Below are positions 33,206 to 46,000 of a stretch of DNA of 64,000 bases, piece after piece. The stretch is from Planococcus citri. Taxonomy: Eukaryota; Arthropoda; Insecta; Hemiptera; Pseudococcidae. Within the stretch, counting starts at the first letter, position 1. The number at the start of each line of letters is the position of its first letter. Under the pieces are notes generated by a model. The model worked only from the letters and a program-made list of their open reading frames with translations, was not told the DNA's origin and made no database searches. The DNA is taken from positions 60,546,836 to 60,610,835 of the forward strand of contig NC_088681.1 in assembly GCF_950023065.1 (NCBI RefSeq), in the 5' to 3' direction. The position numbers were made by a program, and so were the translations under genes.

Positions 33206-36200
33206 AGAAAATATCGGCTTTATCCAATCACATCGTCTTACATTTTTAATGTTGGAACAGTTGATTTTTAATTTTTTTTTAAATGATGATTCTGAAGAAT
33301 TTTCACGAAAAATATTGATAATTTCCTAAAATTTTGCACTTTTTCTTTTTTACATGACAAATCTTTTGCCATTTTCGCCAAAATAGTGACAAAAGTGACT
33401 TGCAAGTGAAATATAGTGACTAAGTCACTTCTCAAGTGATCAAATTTCAATCATGCCTGTATTTATGAACGACTGAGATTGTGTAATGAGGTAATCAGTA
33501 CTCACACCGAAATAATTTCATACACGACGAGTACATCGTCAGTAAGTTCGACTATCGTTAATTTATTGCTAATTTTTTTTTTTTTTTTGCGGAAAATAAT
33601 TAATGTCTTGCTTTTATTCAAGGAATTATTAAAAAGCCCGTTCTTTGGCTAAAATAGTTAAAAGTCATGCTTTTTTGCAAGAAATTTCTAAAATTATCAA
33701 TTTTGTTGCTTAAAATTACTGAAAAAAATTTTGTTTTTTTTCCTTTCCTAAATGAAAAAGTCGCGAAATTATTCAAATTTCTTGGAAAAATTGCAAAAAT
33801 CAGAGTGTCTACTAAAATCAAAAAAGCGAATTTCTCGCCTTTTTCTTGCTTTTTTCTTGCTTCCAAAAATGAAATTTCTTACCCTTCTTCATATTTACGC
33901 ATAGATAATCTTCGCTAATCCCTCTAACCCCCCCCCCCCATTTATCAAAAATTTATTTTTTAAAGCAGAGAAGTGAATTAATCTCTCAAATGAAAAAATA
34001 GTAATAAAAAAACGTAATAAAAACAAACGTTGAGGCGAAATTAATTCAATTCTATGATGATAATAGTAACAAATAAAAAGTAAACTCGAATGCGGATCGA
34101 AGTCATGTTATTTTGGGGAAGGTATGATGTCATTTTTCCAACAAAAAATTGTCATTTTTCCGACAAAAATCAAAATTTTAACGTCCTGAATACCAGTGAC
34201 ATATACAATTACAGGATCAAACCATGAAAGGACTTATATTTCTATTTGTGATTAAGGGGAGAGCAAAATCAGAATTTTGGACAAGAAAAATCGACATTTT
34301 AAGTAGGTTGTTTTCAGAAAACCCTTCATAATGAATGATCACTTTATTGAAATAAAGGTAAAATTATTGCTCGAGCGAAGCGAGAGCGAAAATTTGTTGA
34401 AAAAATTGGTGTGAAAAACAGAAAAACGACCATTTTGTATGCTTTATTTTACATTTTCGTTGGAGCACAATAATATCAACAATTTTGAAAAGTTAGTCGT
34501 TCTGTTCAAAAAATGAAAAATTTGCACTTTTCAAATGGTTTGGGTATTACCTGTAAATCAAAAATTTCCTATTTAATTTTTGAATTCTTAAAACCTTTGA
34601 AAACATCATCTTGAATGGCCCGAGCGAAGCGAGGGCAAAATTTTTGGAAAATTTTTAATTCGAAAAGTAGAATAACATCAATTTTAACTAAGTAAACAAA
34701 AACTTGAAATTTTGGTGGGATAACTTCAATTTTTCAGAGATTTTTGATGTGAATTCTTGGAAATTTTCTTGCTTTTCGAAGGAATTTCTATACTATTTTC
34801 TAACTTTCTTGCCACCCATGCGAATTTCTCGCCTTTTTCTAACTTTCTTGCCTTTTTCTTGCCAGTAGACACTCTGAAAAATAAATACCTGCACTTTGAA
34901 TCCTGATTTTTTCTACTCGTTGTAATCGTTCAAGTTTCTATCCAATTCAGTTTTTAGATTACTGGGGTTTTCGGTGATTTTTTTTCTCATGTTTTGCTTG
35001 TTTTTTGGTTACAAAACTAAAATTATCTATTTTTATTTATTCATTTTTTTTTTTTTTGAGAAAAAAATGAATATGAGCCTTGTATTATTGGATGCATCAC
35101 TAGTTTGTTTTTGGAGACGCTAAACACAGTAATGCGCCCTTGGTTTTTAGATTGATCTTCATCTAAAGCCCACAGCGCCTCTCTCTTTCGAGGTGAAATT
35201 ACAAACAATTGTTCGGGTAACGTGATACAATATGAAATAGTACGTTTTCGGAAGGTATTTAGTCATTTTTTGGTACAATTTTCAATACAATTTTTATATT
35301 TCTTAATTCCTTTATTTTTGTCGGTAAAATGTCTCTTTTTCACTGAAAAAATTTACTCCAATCGACGTTTTTGAATTGGATTTTTATGCGCTTTCGAACG
35401 GTGAAATAATACCCGTGGCTTTTTTAGTCGTTGGATGAGTAGCTCGAGCTGTTGACAGAAAAACTCGAGTGAAATCGAAAGACAAGATTTCGAAATTCGA
35501 TGATGCTGAATTCGTAGATGAATCAGAAGAAAAAAACCAACCGGTACTTCTTATCAATATCGAGATCACGAAAAAATCACTGAAAACGCCATTTGTCCAA
35601 ATCTTCTAATGCCATTTTCACTTTTTTTTTCTGCAGAAAACTACTTAGGTACACTCAGTCGAAACGGCAGAATTCACCTACGTATTCGTTTTCAAATGTC
35701 CAACCTATCTGATGGAAATTGATTGGAATCAATCTCTTCAGAAACTGAAAAAACTGCATTTTTGTGAATTGGTGGTTCAATCACTGTTTGGAACCATTAT
35801 CATTTTTTTTTTGAACAGCTGAAACCGTAACTAAAACCAATATTACTTGACCATTTGAAAATTTAGAAAAGAAAATTTCTAAAAAAACCACCAAATGAAA
35901 CAATTTTGAGAAAAAATTAGAATCATTTTGTACATATGCCGATTGAGTTTTTGAGGAAAAGAACAATCATCACCAGGACCTGAACAAGATTTCAACAAGA
36001 ATAGACATCAAAACCTTTTTCAGGAATCGACTCTTCTTGGTTCTCTCATCATTGAAATTTCTATTTATTACCAAACTGAAACAAGACTTGTTGACTTGTG
36101 TTTTTTAAGAAAATTGAGCAAAGTAATTTTAAAAAATTTTTTTGTTGAATTATGCAGCAGGTGCTTTGTAATGGTACAATCAGAGTAGATAAGATCGTAA

Positions 36201-36280
36201 TATGAATGGATGAACATGGACTACGCCATTATTAAGTGAATTTAAAAAAAAAAGGAGTCATAAATTATCATAAAAATGGA
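33206..36280. other. Space downstream of copy 6
   Basis: Contains a degenerate minisatellite (33590-33870), two copies of the dispersed motif (34370-34408, 34617-34660) and the third shared downstream segment (35380-35590). TTTCTTGCCTTTTTCTTGCC-like words lie at 33835-33860 and 34830-34865. No gene is supported. Confidence 0.5.
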
Positions 36281-36701
36281 AGTAAGTATTTATTTATCGC
36301 ACATACAAATGAAATAGAACTAGGTAGGTACATCAGAAAAATATTCTCTCCGGAAAAATGAGAAAGGCATCAATGCACCTCTGTATGCACTTGCACTAGT
36401 AGCTAAAAAACCAATGTAGGTAATAACATAATAAAACAAACTTAATGTACCTACCTCAAATATGACATTTTTTTAGCGAATCTCCACACAGTTCATGTTT
36501 ACTTCGTGTGCAAATTAGCGAAAAAAAAAACAGTTAAAAATGAGTAGAAACGAATCTCGATGTGTTTAAAAATCCTAACAAGCCCAATTAACCGGAATAA
36601 TTCGACATGATCGACTTCTAAAAATTGACAACTACTTACTTCAATTTATGCAGAACTGTTGGGAAAAAACCCTACAGTGGCAGCCCTCAAGACATTAAAT
36701 T
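36281..36701 (-). other. 3'UTR/flank block of copy 6
   Basis: Conserved block with poly(A) signal 36289-36294 and CTGTATGCACTTGC at 36379-36392, close to the copy 1 version (both begin GTATTTATTTATCGC or a near match). Confidence 0.55.
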
Positions 36702-38519
36702 TCACAGAAGACAGGTCTGCCTAAATCTTTCAACTTCTTCCGCACTTCCCAACAACCATAGTAAAAATTGGTCAAAAACAGATGTTTTGAACCTACGATC
36801 TTTGAAATACCCATTATCGCGCCTTTTTAAAATAAACTCCGTCAAATAACCAATCATACCCTTTTTTATCCCATGTAGAGTTTGTTCAGTCGAAACAAAA
36901 GTATCTACTAATTCCATTAACGCTTCAATGGAAGAATTCCACGCACACGGATAGGACAATAAAATATCTCGAGCTGCAGGTGACGACACAAGTTGATTCT
37001 TGAAATCGGTCGATTGATCTTTATCGTCGAAAATATCGTCGATAAATACACTAAATTCTTTGACTCTTTTGACCAGTAGAGCAGTAAAACCGCAAGTTTC
37101 TAAGAGAAAAGTTGATCGCAAAAGCAGAAGCTTGAAATCTTTCGCGGCTTGAACTTCGTGCCAACAAAAGTCCACTAAATCGTTTAGTTCGTCGAACATC
37201 CCGACACGCAATAGTCTGCTACACAAACGGCGCACAGTTTCACATTCAGCTAAAATGTTAACCTTGAACTCGACAATTTCTTCTTTGTTTTCGAAGCAAA
37301 GTTTCATTATTCGTAGCAAATCTTCACTTCGGGTGCCTTCGATCAAATGAGGCCCACAGTCGCACCAAAATCTGCTTCTCTGCTCAACAGAGGCCGATGA
37401 AATAATAATCAATAAAAATCCAACGAAACGTCTTTCACTTGAAAAGAAAAACGGACGCATGTTTTCGAACAATGCCCTGTTGGATAAAATATCTTCGACT
37501 ATCGATTGTTTTAAATCATCCGTGATACTGTTCCAAATAAGCGAACAATGAAACAACCAATTCTGGGGCTGTCTCGAACACCCTTCAAACGCCGAGGCTT
37601 GCTCGAATTTCAACATTTCGACGACCAATGTTCTGAATGTACTTTCGTTCACTTTACTTTTAATCAACTTCCAAGTCGGTTGAAAGAACCACCTGTTACG
37701 GAGACGATCGTTTAGCAGATTCAGTATCAATTTACAACCTTTCGTATTTAAAAATTCATCGAGCTGTTGATCGTTCAGTTTTGGTAATACGAACGTAACT
37801 AACAATTTCTTATCACGACGGTAAGTGTCTGTGGCTTTTCTCATTCGATTTCCCAGAGACATATGACCCCAAAAATACTCGAGAGATGGTCTATTCTCAA
37901 CCATATGGTGGTCAAACATAACTTCGTCAACAGATGTGTTTCTTTTGGTAGGTATCTTATCCATTTCGTTTCTGAGCCTGCATATCCAATAAAACAATTG
38001 CGGGCATTTGCCAAAATCCGTACTATTCAAGTCGAAACTCTCACATACAGAAGGCCAAATTCTGTTGATATCGTCTTCGAAAAAATAGGTACAAGCTACA
38101 GCAAATTTTTCAACCTCACTAAATCTGTCACAAGCTATCATGCGTTTCGCTGTTCTCACATAATCGATGGTGCCATAGTAATCAGCGATGAAATCGTCGA
38201 AGACTTCCAGAACAGAATTTTCATGGCAGTGATATGATTGGAATATTCTTTTATAATGATTATACAGCCATGTCGCTGCTGAAGGACCAAATCTTGAGAC
38301 ATATTCATCGATGACATCATAAAGCACTAATGGCAAATCGGGGAGCAGAGTTTTTGACGAAATTTTCAACGTGAGTGGATTAAAATTTTCGATCGTGTGG
38401 TTAATGCGACATTTGTGTATTTCATTGCGCCAGATTCCCAGACTAACAGAGATGGCTGATAGTTCTTTAAGCGATAGTGGAGTCGGCTGAGCAAACTCGA
38501 CAGGAACCATTTCAGTCAT
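36702..38519 (-). CDS. Tandem-family protein, copy 6 (605 aa, intact)
   Basis: This is the most upstream copy and has the most divergent N-terminus: MTEMVPVEFAQPTP lacks the VYDI residues of the others. It has the family blocks VLEVFDDFIADYYGTIDYVR, CTYFFEDDINRIWPSVCESF, PQLFYWICRLRNEMDKIP, LPKLNDQQLDEFL, FQPTWKLIKSK, FWCDCGPHLIEG, FSVFIDDIFDD and FDQFLLWLLGSAEEVERF. Its mid-region (KIPT.R.TSVDEVMFDHHMVENRPSLEYFW) is closer to copy 1 than to copies 2-4, so copies 1 and 6, at the ends of the array, may be the older lineages (inference by eye). Stop TGA, with 3' block poly(A) signal 36289-36294 about 410 bases beyond. No signal peptide. Function unknown. Confidence 0.9.
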   Translation of the reverse strand: MTEMVPVEFAQPTPLSLKELSAISVSLGIWRNEIHKCRINHTIENFNPLTLKISSKTLLPDLPLVLYDVIDEYVSRFGPSAATWLYNHYKRIFQSYHCHENSVLEVFDDFIADYYGTIDYVRTAKRMIACDRFSEVEKFAVACTYFFEDDINRIWPSVCESFDLNSTDFGKCPQLFYWICRLRNEMDKIPTKRNTSVDEVMFDHHMVENRPSLEYFWGHMSLGNRMRKATDTYRRDKKLLVTFVLPKLNDQQLDEFLNTKGCKLILNLLNDRLRNRWFFQPTWKLIKSKVNESTFRTLVVEMLKFEQASAFEGCSRQPQNWLFHCSLIWNSITDDLKQSIVEDILSNRALFENMRPFFFSSERRFVGFLLIIISSASVEQRSRFWCDCGPHLIEGTRSEDLLRIMKLCFENKEEIVEFKVNILAECETVRRLCSRLLRVGMFDELNDLVDFCWHEVQAAKDFKLLLLRSTFLLETCGFTALLVKRVKEFSVFIDDIFDDKDQSTDFKNQLVSSPAARDILLSYPCAWNSSIEALMELVDTFVSTEQTLHGIKKGMIGYLTEFILKRRDNGYFKDRRFKTSVFDQFLLWLLGSAEEVERFRQTCLL

Positions 38520-38555
38520 TTCTGAGGTTCTTGATTTCGTATAGGCACAAATCCG

Positions 38556-38596
38556 AACCTAGAATCGTAAGGAATGAATTAATTCGATGAAGCGAA
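38556..38596 (-). promoter_or_regulatory. Conserved 5' block of copy 6
   Basis: Diverged form of the leader block. The palindrome region 38575-38586 reads TGAATTAATTCG, one change from the consensus, and is followed by ATGAAGCGAAC. Homology to the other leaders fades beyond about 38600. Confidence 0.35.
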
Positions 38597-38599
38597 CAA

Positions 38600-41500
38600 C
38601 TGACGAGAAATGATCGAATAAAATAAAATAAAATAGGTAAGTAACGTTCGGGAACGAATAAAAATTTTCAGCAGACTTTGGGTTTTCAATAATTCGTCAA
38701 AAATCGAGAGCTGAAATTTGCGCTAGTAGAGGAGTTATCTCTATCGATACAGAGGATCAAATCACTTTCAAGCACCCCCCCCTCATTTTCACAGTTCTCA
38801 AAATGTACAAGAAATCCCAAAATGTCAAGTTTTTACATTTTTTCACCCACCCATAAAAATGAAACTTGTCCCTTTCCTCAAAAAAATGATATAATGATCA
38901 TTTTGCGGTTCTTTTTTCAAATTTTAATCATTGAATGTGACCCATCTTCATCTGAAAAGGAACAATTTAATATTTTCGATTGCACCTCTCCCTACACGAT
39001 GAAAAAATGGAACCTTGTCCTTTCCTGAGTTTCTAAAAATGATTTGATTGTTGAAAGATCAATATTTCATTATACGTAGTTATAAGTGACCTTGATTTTT
39101 CAAGTTTTATTGCACATAACTAGATGAGATGAACTAGCCCAGATTATTGCCGGGGGGGGGGGGGGGGGGAGAAGAAATCCATTTCAGAGATCGATCATTT
39201 ACGCCTTTAATTATTGTCAATTGCTAGAATCAAAAGGAAGTATCAAACAAGTAAGAAGACTTTTTGTTGAAGAGAAGTCATTAAAAAAAAAACTTTGAAA
39301 AGAGATCGAATTTAAAAAAACTGACTCGATTAATTTTTTTCGATTTATGTATTCAAATTTGGAGGTCTCTGTGTAGGTGGCCAACATTGCTTGGAGGGGG
39401 GGCAGAGGGATGGATTTTCTTGAAAAGAGAATCATCTAGAAGTATTCTCTGCTCAGAGATGGAAAATTTTCTAACAATTTGTACCTACAGACATCAATTT
39501 TTCACTTTGAGGAAGCCTCATTTTTGGAGGATCAAGAAATGATTTTTTTTTCAAAATGTGGTTATTTTAAAGTAGTCTGCCTAGAAATGAATCAAAATTA
39601 CACAGGTACCTAGGTATATCAATTTTTCATTTTTGTTTGATCGATTTTTTTCGATTTCGAGGGGCTTCATATGAAGGAACCCAAAATCATGGGCGAAGTT
39701 TTTCTTGACTTCCCGAATTTGGAGAGTCCATACAAGAGAGCCTTTATAATTGGGGGGGGGGGGGGTTCCATAAAAAGGTTTTCCTTTAACAATTCTCATG
39801 TGGGAATGAGATATTTTCAAAAAAAATCCCTGATTTTGATTGAATTTATGTTCAGGGTGTCAACAGGATTTTTCAGACCAAAAATCACTACCTACTTTAT
39901 TTTCACTACCTTTCAAAAAAAAAAAAAAATCATCACCTTCCAAAATATTTTCAACTCCCCCCCCCCCCCCCCACATCGGTTTTTCTCTTTTTTTGCAGGT
40001 TGTCTATAACAAAATATCAAAATAAAAAATCAAGACTTCAGCAAGACTTTTAGCAAGACGTTTTTCAAACACTGGGTATTTTTTTAGAGGGAGGGGGGTG
40101 GGCGAGGAAGAATTTTACATTCAATTTTCGCTTTTTCAACGTCTCTAAACATTCCAAGATTTTTTTTTCAAGCAAACGGATGTCGAAAATACAATATTTT
40201 ACCATTAAAATTTTTGATTTTATTTTTACTTGCAAGGTTCTGCTAAATGTAATGAAATAAGGCGAATAAAAAACTTTTTTCAAAATATCATTTTTTTTTA
40301 AAAATACTTACCTATACAAAAATTCAATGCTGAACGATTCTTGTGGAAAAAATTTTCAATTTTTCAAAATAAAACGGCGAGTTTATTTTGGTTTAAAATT
40401 TTGAAATTCAAATGATGATTTTTTTTAGAAAAATTTAAAAACTGAAGAAAAAAACAAACGAGCTCGAACGAAGCGAGGGCAAAAGCTTTCGAAAATTAGT
40501 ATCTTGAGAGGTATAAAGTGATGTTATTCTATGTAATAAGTGAAGATGTTTATCATTTTTACTTCAAAATTCTAAAATTAGAATGATGATTTAAAAAAAA
40601 AAATGCAAACTTGAAAAAGAAACGTAAACGAGTTCAAAAAAAGCAAGGCTATAAAAGTTTTCAAAAATTCATGTCTTGAGAAGTAAAAAAAAGTTTCTTC
40701 ATGCAAGGAGGAGTTTATTTCTTTGATTCAAACTTTGGACATTTCTTGAATTTGAATAATACGTTTATTATTCGGGAAAAGAAGAAGCTCTCAAAAATTT
40801 GTAGTTCAAGTTCTAACAAAGTCGACATATGAGCTTTTTTTTACAAAATATTTTTTATGCGTGGAATTTATTTTTTGCTCGATTTTTTCAACTCAGGAGG
40901 GGGTGGAGGGGCATTGGTATGTACTACTTTTTTTGCAGATTGGGAAAAAAATAAGAAAATAGGGTATCATTTTCTCATCCGAGGAAACAACGGGGGGGGG
41001 GGGGGGAGGTGAAAAATTCCAACTTTGCAAAATAAGGTTACTTAGTACTTACCTATACCTACCTATTAATTTCCTTGAGTATAGATTTTCAACAAGTAAT
41101 TTTTCACAATCACTTGATTTGCGGATTAAACTCGACAAACACATACAAAATAATTCAAAACTTCATTTTTAGTCGTTTAAATTAATTTTCGCGTCTCGAT
41201 GTGAAATTTAAAAATTCTAAAAAAATTTAAAATCACGCTAAAGGTTCCAGAAAGATTGGACAAAGGTGGAAATCATTCAGGGATTGCCCAATAATTGTAA
41301 ATATACTCTTCTAACAGGTCGAGAATAAGCCAGAACTTGATTTTTAGCTGCTCAAATACCTAATTACGAGTAAAACGATTCACAGGGACTCATTTATGAA
41401 TCAGGATCCGTAATTGGCTCAGCTCTATTTATCTTTGAGAGAGTGAGGGGGGAGGGGTATAAAATCTTAAAAATAATAGTCCCCGTTTCAGATTAACGAA
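38600..41500. other. Non-coding tract with G/C homopolymers
   Basis: No gene is supported. G runs of 14-19 bases lie at about 39151-39169, 39752-39766 and 40991-41004, and a C run at about 39957-39972. Two dispersed motif copies are at 40459-40498 and (degenerate) 40629-40668. Confidence 0.5.
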
Positions 41501-43100
41501 TCCATAGTTCGTAAATGAACATTTGTAAGTAAAAGCATCGACTAAAAAACACTCTCAAATCACACAATACGAATCAGACTTGAAACAAAACCAAAGTACA
41601 GCATCGTCGTAAGTTTACGTAATCGATAAATTTAAGCTTATTTCGGTTCATTTGCTCGACGTACGCGATATACGAAAAGGTAAAAATACGCCGAGCTTGG
41701 TAAAAAGAATGGCCAAACTATAGACAGATGTTTCTAGGATTTCTCTACAAGAAGAAGCGAGACGAGAGGCAAGATCCCAAAGAAAGGGAGAACGAAAGTG
41801 TATCCTACGTGAGTGGGTATAAGTTTCGCGAAAAGAAAAGTGAAAATAAAAGCAGAACCCGGAGGATATCGAGGGATCGTAGAGTACGAAGGGTGGAAAA
41901 AAATCCGGCTACAGTTTAGTATAACGTTGGCGATGAACAAATGTAACTTCGTGAACCGTAAATCTTACACTCAATACCAGATTAAAAACATTTATCTTAC
42001 GAGTTGCCTGAGATGCCGGTTACCGTCTAACGCGCGCTTTTCATCCCCTACCAACCCTCAACCCTTATCCCTGGGTTTTCTTCTTATTTCAAATTTTCTT
42101 TCTATACACTCTCACTTATACCTACCCTCTACGAGAACGCAGCAATAGCAGCAGCGTAGGTAGGTAGCCTTTTTGATTTCGTGCTGACTTTGACTTTCAA
42201 CATATCACGACAAATGTACGAAGTACATATACAAGAGCTCGCGCCGAGAATATCGAATGAAAAGATTTTGGTAAAAGCCTCCTCTCCTCACCCCCTGCCA
42301 TCTACGAGCTTTCGGTATTTCTCTTTTTCAAGAAGTACGTAGTACGTTTGACAGGCAACAGCCAACACTGGCACGCACACACACAATACGCCAAAAAAGG
42401 CCTTTCGATCGTCGGTAACGTTGGTTATTAATCATTTCGGCTGAAAGTTATCTTCGAAATGGAATCGAATATGTACGATACAGGGAAAAAGAGCAGGATA
42501 ACATGGGTAAGGGTATGGTAAGTAAAGGGTATACGATACGATGTGCTTTCGCCGGCGTCGAAAATAACTGACAGCCGAAGCAACAAGTAGAATTTAGGTT
42601 TGTTTGTGATAGCCACTTGGCGGCGGTATAGACGAAGGGTTTATATTATGTATTTTACTTCGTCATCTCATTCTATCTCACTCTTTTTTGCTTTTCACTT
42701 ACGTCTTCCTACTCTTATCTCTTCTCACCACCGTTCTCATTTTTTATCTGCTATTACATACAAAGCGAGCACGATATATTGTGTAGATTCAATTCAAGCG
42801 TGTAGTAGGAAAGTTATACCAGATACACACACATGTATACAGTACCTTTTTGAACGATGCGATAATTTGGTTGAGAGAATTTTTCATTTTCGTTGATGCG
42901 GTTTCATTGCTCGAATAATCATTTTATTCAATCGTGTAACTTTTCTTTGTTGAAAGAATTTCAGTGGCGATATTTTTTCGACTAATTTATTCGATTGATT
43001 TAGAAAAATTATGAGCCGTTCGCCAAAAAGACTGATTCATCGTGAAAATACCTCGTAGCAATAGCAACGTATTTGTAATTCATCGATTTAGTACAAGAGT
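41500..43100. other. Complex, less A+T-biased non-coding tract
   Basis: The base composition is more even and the sequence non-repetitive compared with its surroundings. Frames of 60-111 codons overlap on both strands, but none shows a domain or consistent coding signal. It may be unique intronic or regulatory sequence of a host gene. Confidence 0.3.
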
Positions 43101-46000
43101 GTGAGAAGTGGGAAAGGGGGAGAGATTTCTCCCCAGAAGCACAATTATCAAACACCATTGTCGAAAAACTAAAATTGTGGCCCTTTTTCGCCCCCTGGAG
43201 AGATTAGCTCCAGGGGTACGGTGGTTGATCTTCTTGGTAAAGTTAGAGGCCCTTACAAAAAATGTTTAAAGAATTTTTTTTCCAAATTCAGACTTAATTC
43301 GTCCAGACTATACTCGCACCTCAGAAAAGAAATACATAGGGTTAATATTACATTTCGAGCGTGGAAAATTTCACTTTCCAGAGACACATAAACAGGACTT
43401 TCACTAGGACATTTTGCTCAAATATTCAATTTTGGAGGTAGTGAGGGAGTACAATTTCTTTAAATTTTACTTAATCATCTGGTAGGTACTCAAGAAGGAA
43501 AACATTTGAAAAAATTTGGCAAAATTATTCTCCAATTTTCTGAAATTTTGATTAATTATCGCCTCAAAAAGATATCAGATCTTTTAAAAAATTTCCGACT
43601 TTGTTTCAGGATGAGATGGAAAAATAGTACATTTTCTCAGAATATATATTTCATGCATTTTGTATACGTTTGTGGGAGGGGGGAGGGGGGGGGGTGAGAG
43701 GAGAGGAAGGTCAAGATATTTATTCAATTCTGAAAAATGAAAAAAAATCAAAATACTGAAAGAAGAAAATGAATAAAAATGTATCAAAAATTGATCAAAA
43801 ACGAGAAACCAAGAATTTTTTCCAACATTTTAGTTTTTTTGAGAGAGGGGAATGAAAACGAATCAAAATTCTGAAAGGAGAAAATGGATAACCATATTTC
43901 AAAAATTTATCAAAAACGGAAACCAAACCTTTTTTTTAGATATTCTATTTTATTTTATTTTATCCTTTGAGGGAGGAAGTCTAAATTTTTTCAGATTTTT
44001 CTAAATTTTGAATCACTCAAAAAATATTTTCTTTATCAAGATTCTGAAAACAGTGAAAAAGAGTTGAGAGAAAAAGCCAAAATTTCTTCAGATCGAACAG
44101 TTTCCGGAGTAAAATATTTTAATTTTTAAAAGGGCAAGAAAATATAGGAAAATTCAACTATGAATTTTAAAGGAGGATCTGAAATAGATCTCTTTGGTGA
44201 TTTCTGGAGAAAAGAAAACACACAGGCCAAAAACCGAAAACAACCAGAAACATTCAACACCCTGCATGTAAATTCATCTCAAATTGAAATAACATTATGT
44301 ACTTTCTGAATCCTCATGAAAAATTTTATGCTCTATATTATAGTTTTATTCATTTTTATTATTTTTTTCATTTTTTAGGAATCGTATTTTTTCCAAAAAA
44401 AATCAAATTTTTGGGACGAAGAAAGTTGAAATTCAAAGCACAATATTTCTCAACCAGCACACCTAACTTTTGAAGAATAATAATTGAAAAAATGCTGAAG
44501 CCTCGTGGATGGGGGCATTTTCAATTTTCCAGACACTAAATTTTTTTTCTCAGCTACCAAAAATCTTTTCAGGGTCTAACAGTTTTTTTTTAACAACAAA
44601 TCAATGACCATCCCCCAACACCAATTTTTTCTCAATCGTTCATTAATCAAAATACATAAAGGGAAAACTCCAGTAGGTACTTGTATTTGGAAAAAATTCG
44701 TTCAACTTTTGCTTTAATTTTTCATTACTGATTTCAAAATAGCATTTATTTTTTGATGATAAGGGAGGGGGAGGGGCATTGTTTTAATTTTTGAAAAAAA
44801 CTGAACAGATCCGAGAGTATTCCATTTCTTTTTTTTTTCAAATAAAAATCTTATTGCTATATAAAGATGCTTGTCTTGAAACTATTGAAATCAAATCAAT
44901 GCTAATTTAACTATACAAGTTCATTTGAAAAAAAAAACAAAAATGGAAAGTTTTAAATTTTAATTGAAAACAAGAAAGGAAAAAGTAATATTTTTTTTTG
45001 GAATTTTGGCAATAAGTATTTCAATTGAACAAAGGGAGGAGGGAGAGGGAGCGGAGTCAAAAAATTTTCATTTTCAAAAAAACTACAAAACTTTTTATTA
45101 ACATTATTAGAAGAAAAATCAAACAAATGGAAATTTTCAAGTTCGAATAAAAAAATAGAGAAGAGCAGGACTTTTTTTTTTGAAATTTAAGCACAAAAGC
45201 AGGACTTTTAGCAGGGAACGTTTTCAAGAGGGTAAATTTTATGAAAAATGGGGAAGAGGGTTAAAATTTATTCCAGACAAAATTTTGTCATTTTCAAGAA
45301 AATACCAACTACCAAAAATGTTATAAAAATTTGGAAAAAGAATCAAATGAACGAGGAAATTTTCCACTTTGAATAAAAAAATGGAGAAGAGCAGGACTTT
45401 TAGCAGGGAACGTTTTTGAGTGTTTAAATTGGATGAAAGATGGTGGAGAGGGTTACAATTTATTCCAGATAAAATTTTTTCATTTTCAAAAAAAAATCTT
45501 GAAAGGAAAATTTTTGTAAAGTTTGAACGGAAGAAGAAATTGAAAAAAAAAAAATATTTTTTTAATTTTGCCAAGCACAAAGCTAGAGGAAATTGTGATT
45601 TTAAATTTTAAAAAAAAGTGCGATTCGACCTATCAAAATGGGCAAAAAATTTTTGAGGCATCTCAAAATTTCAATCGAAACTTTTTTTGAACATTTTTAA
45701 TGACTTTTGAGCACAAAACTGAGTCACGATTTTTGAGATTTTTGAAAAAATATCACACAATAAGCAGTACTGTAGGGCAACACACGAAGAGTGCCCAAAA
45801 TTTTTTAGAAACGATTGATTTTTTTCTGACTATTTCACGTTTTTCCATATCCAGACCTTTCAAACATCAACTCACCTAAAATGTTTTCCAATTGATTGAA
45901 CGAGGAGTTCGCAAACAATTCGAAAAAATGTACACAAATTTCCATCAAAAAGTAAACCGAGAGGGAACACGTCAAAACCCGAGCAATACACGACCAGATG
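43101..46000. other. A+T-rich low-complexity tract
   Basis: Repeated local words, including a duplicated segment of about 130 bases: 45205-45290 and 45385-45475 share GCAGGACTTTTAGCAGGGAACG and TTTATTCCAGA.AAAATTTT. An ATTTT microsatellite is at 43940-43966 and a G run at 43676-43693. No gene is seen. Confidence 0.45.

Noticed and set aside
40290..40320. Second recursive-splice-like site (TATAG|GTAAGTATT, minus strand), and others at 41043 and 45868
   Set aside because: The pyrimidine tracts are weak, and TAGGTAAGTA is a common microsatellite word in this sequence.
41813..42148. 111-codon plus-strand frame
   Set aside because: No recognisable domain or splice context, and overlapping frames on both strands are equally open.
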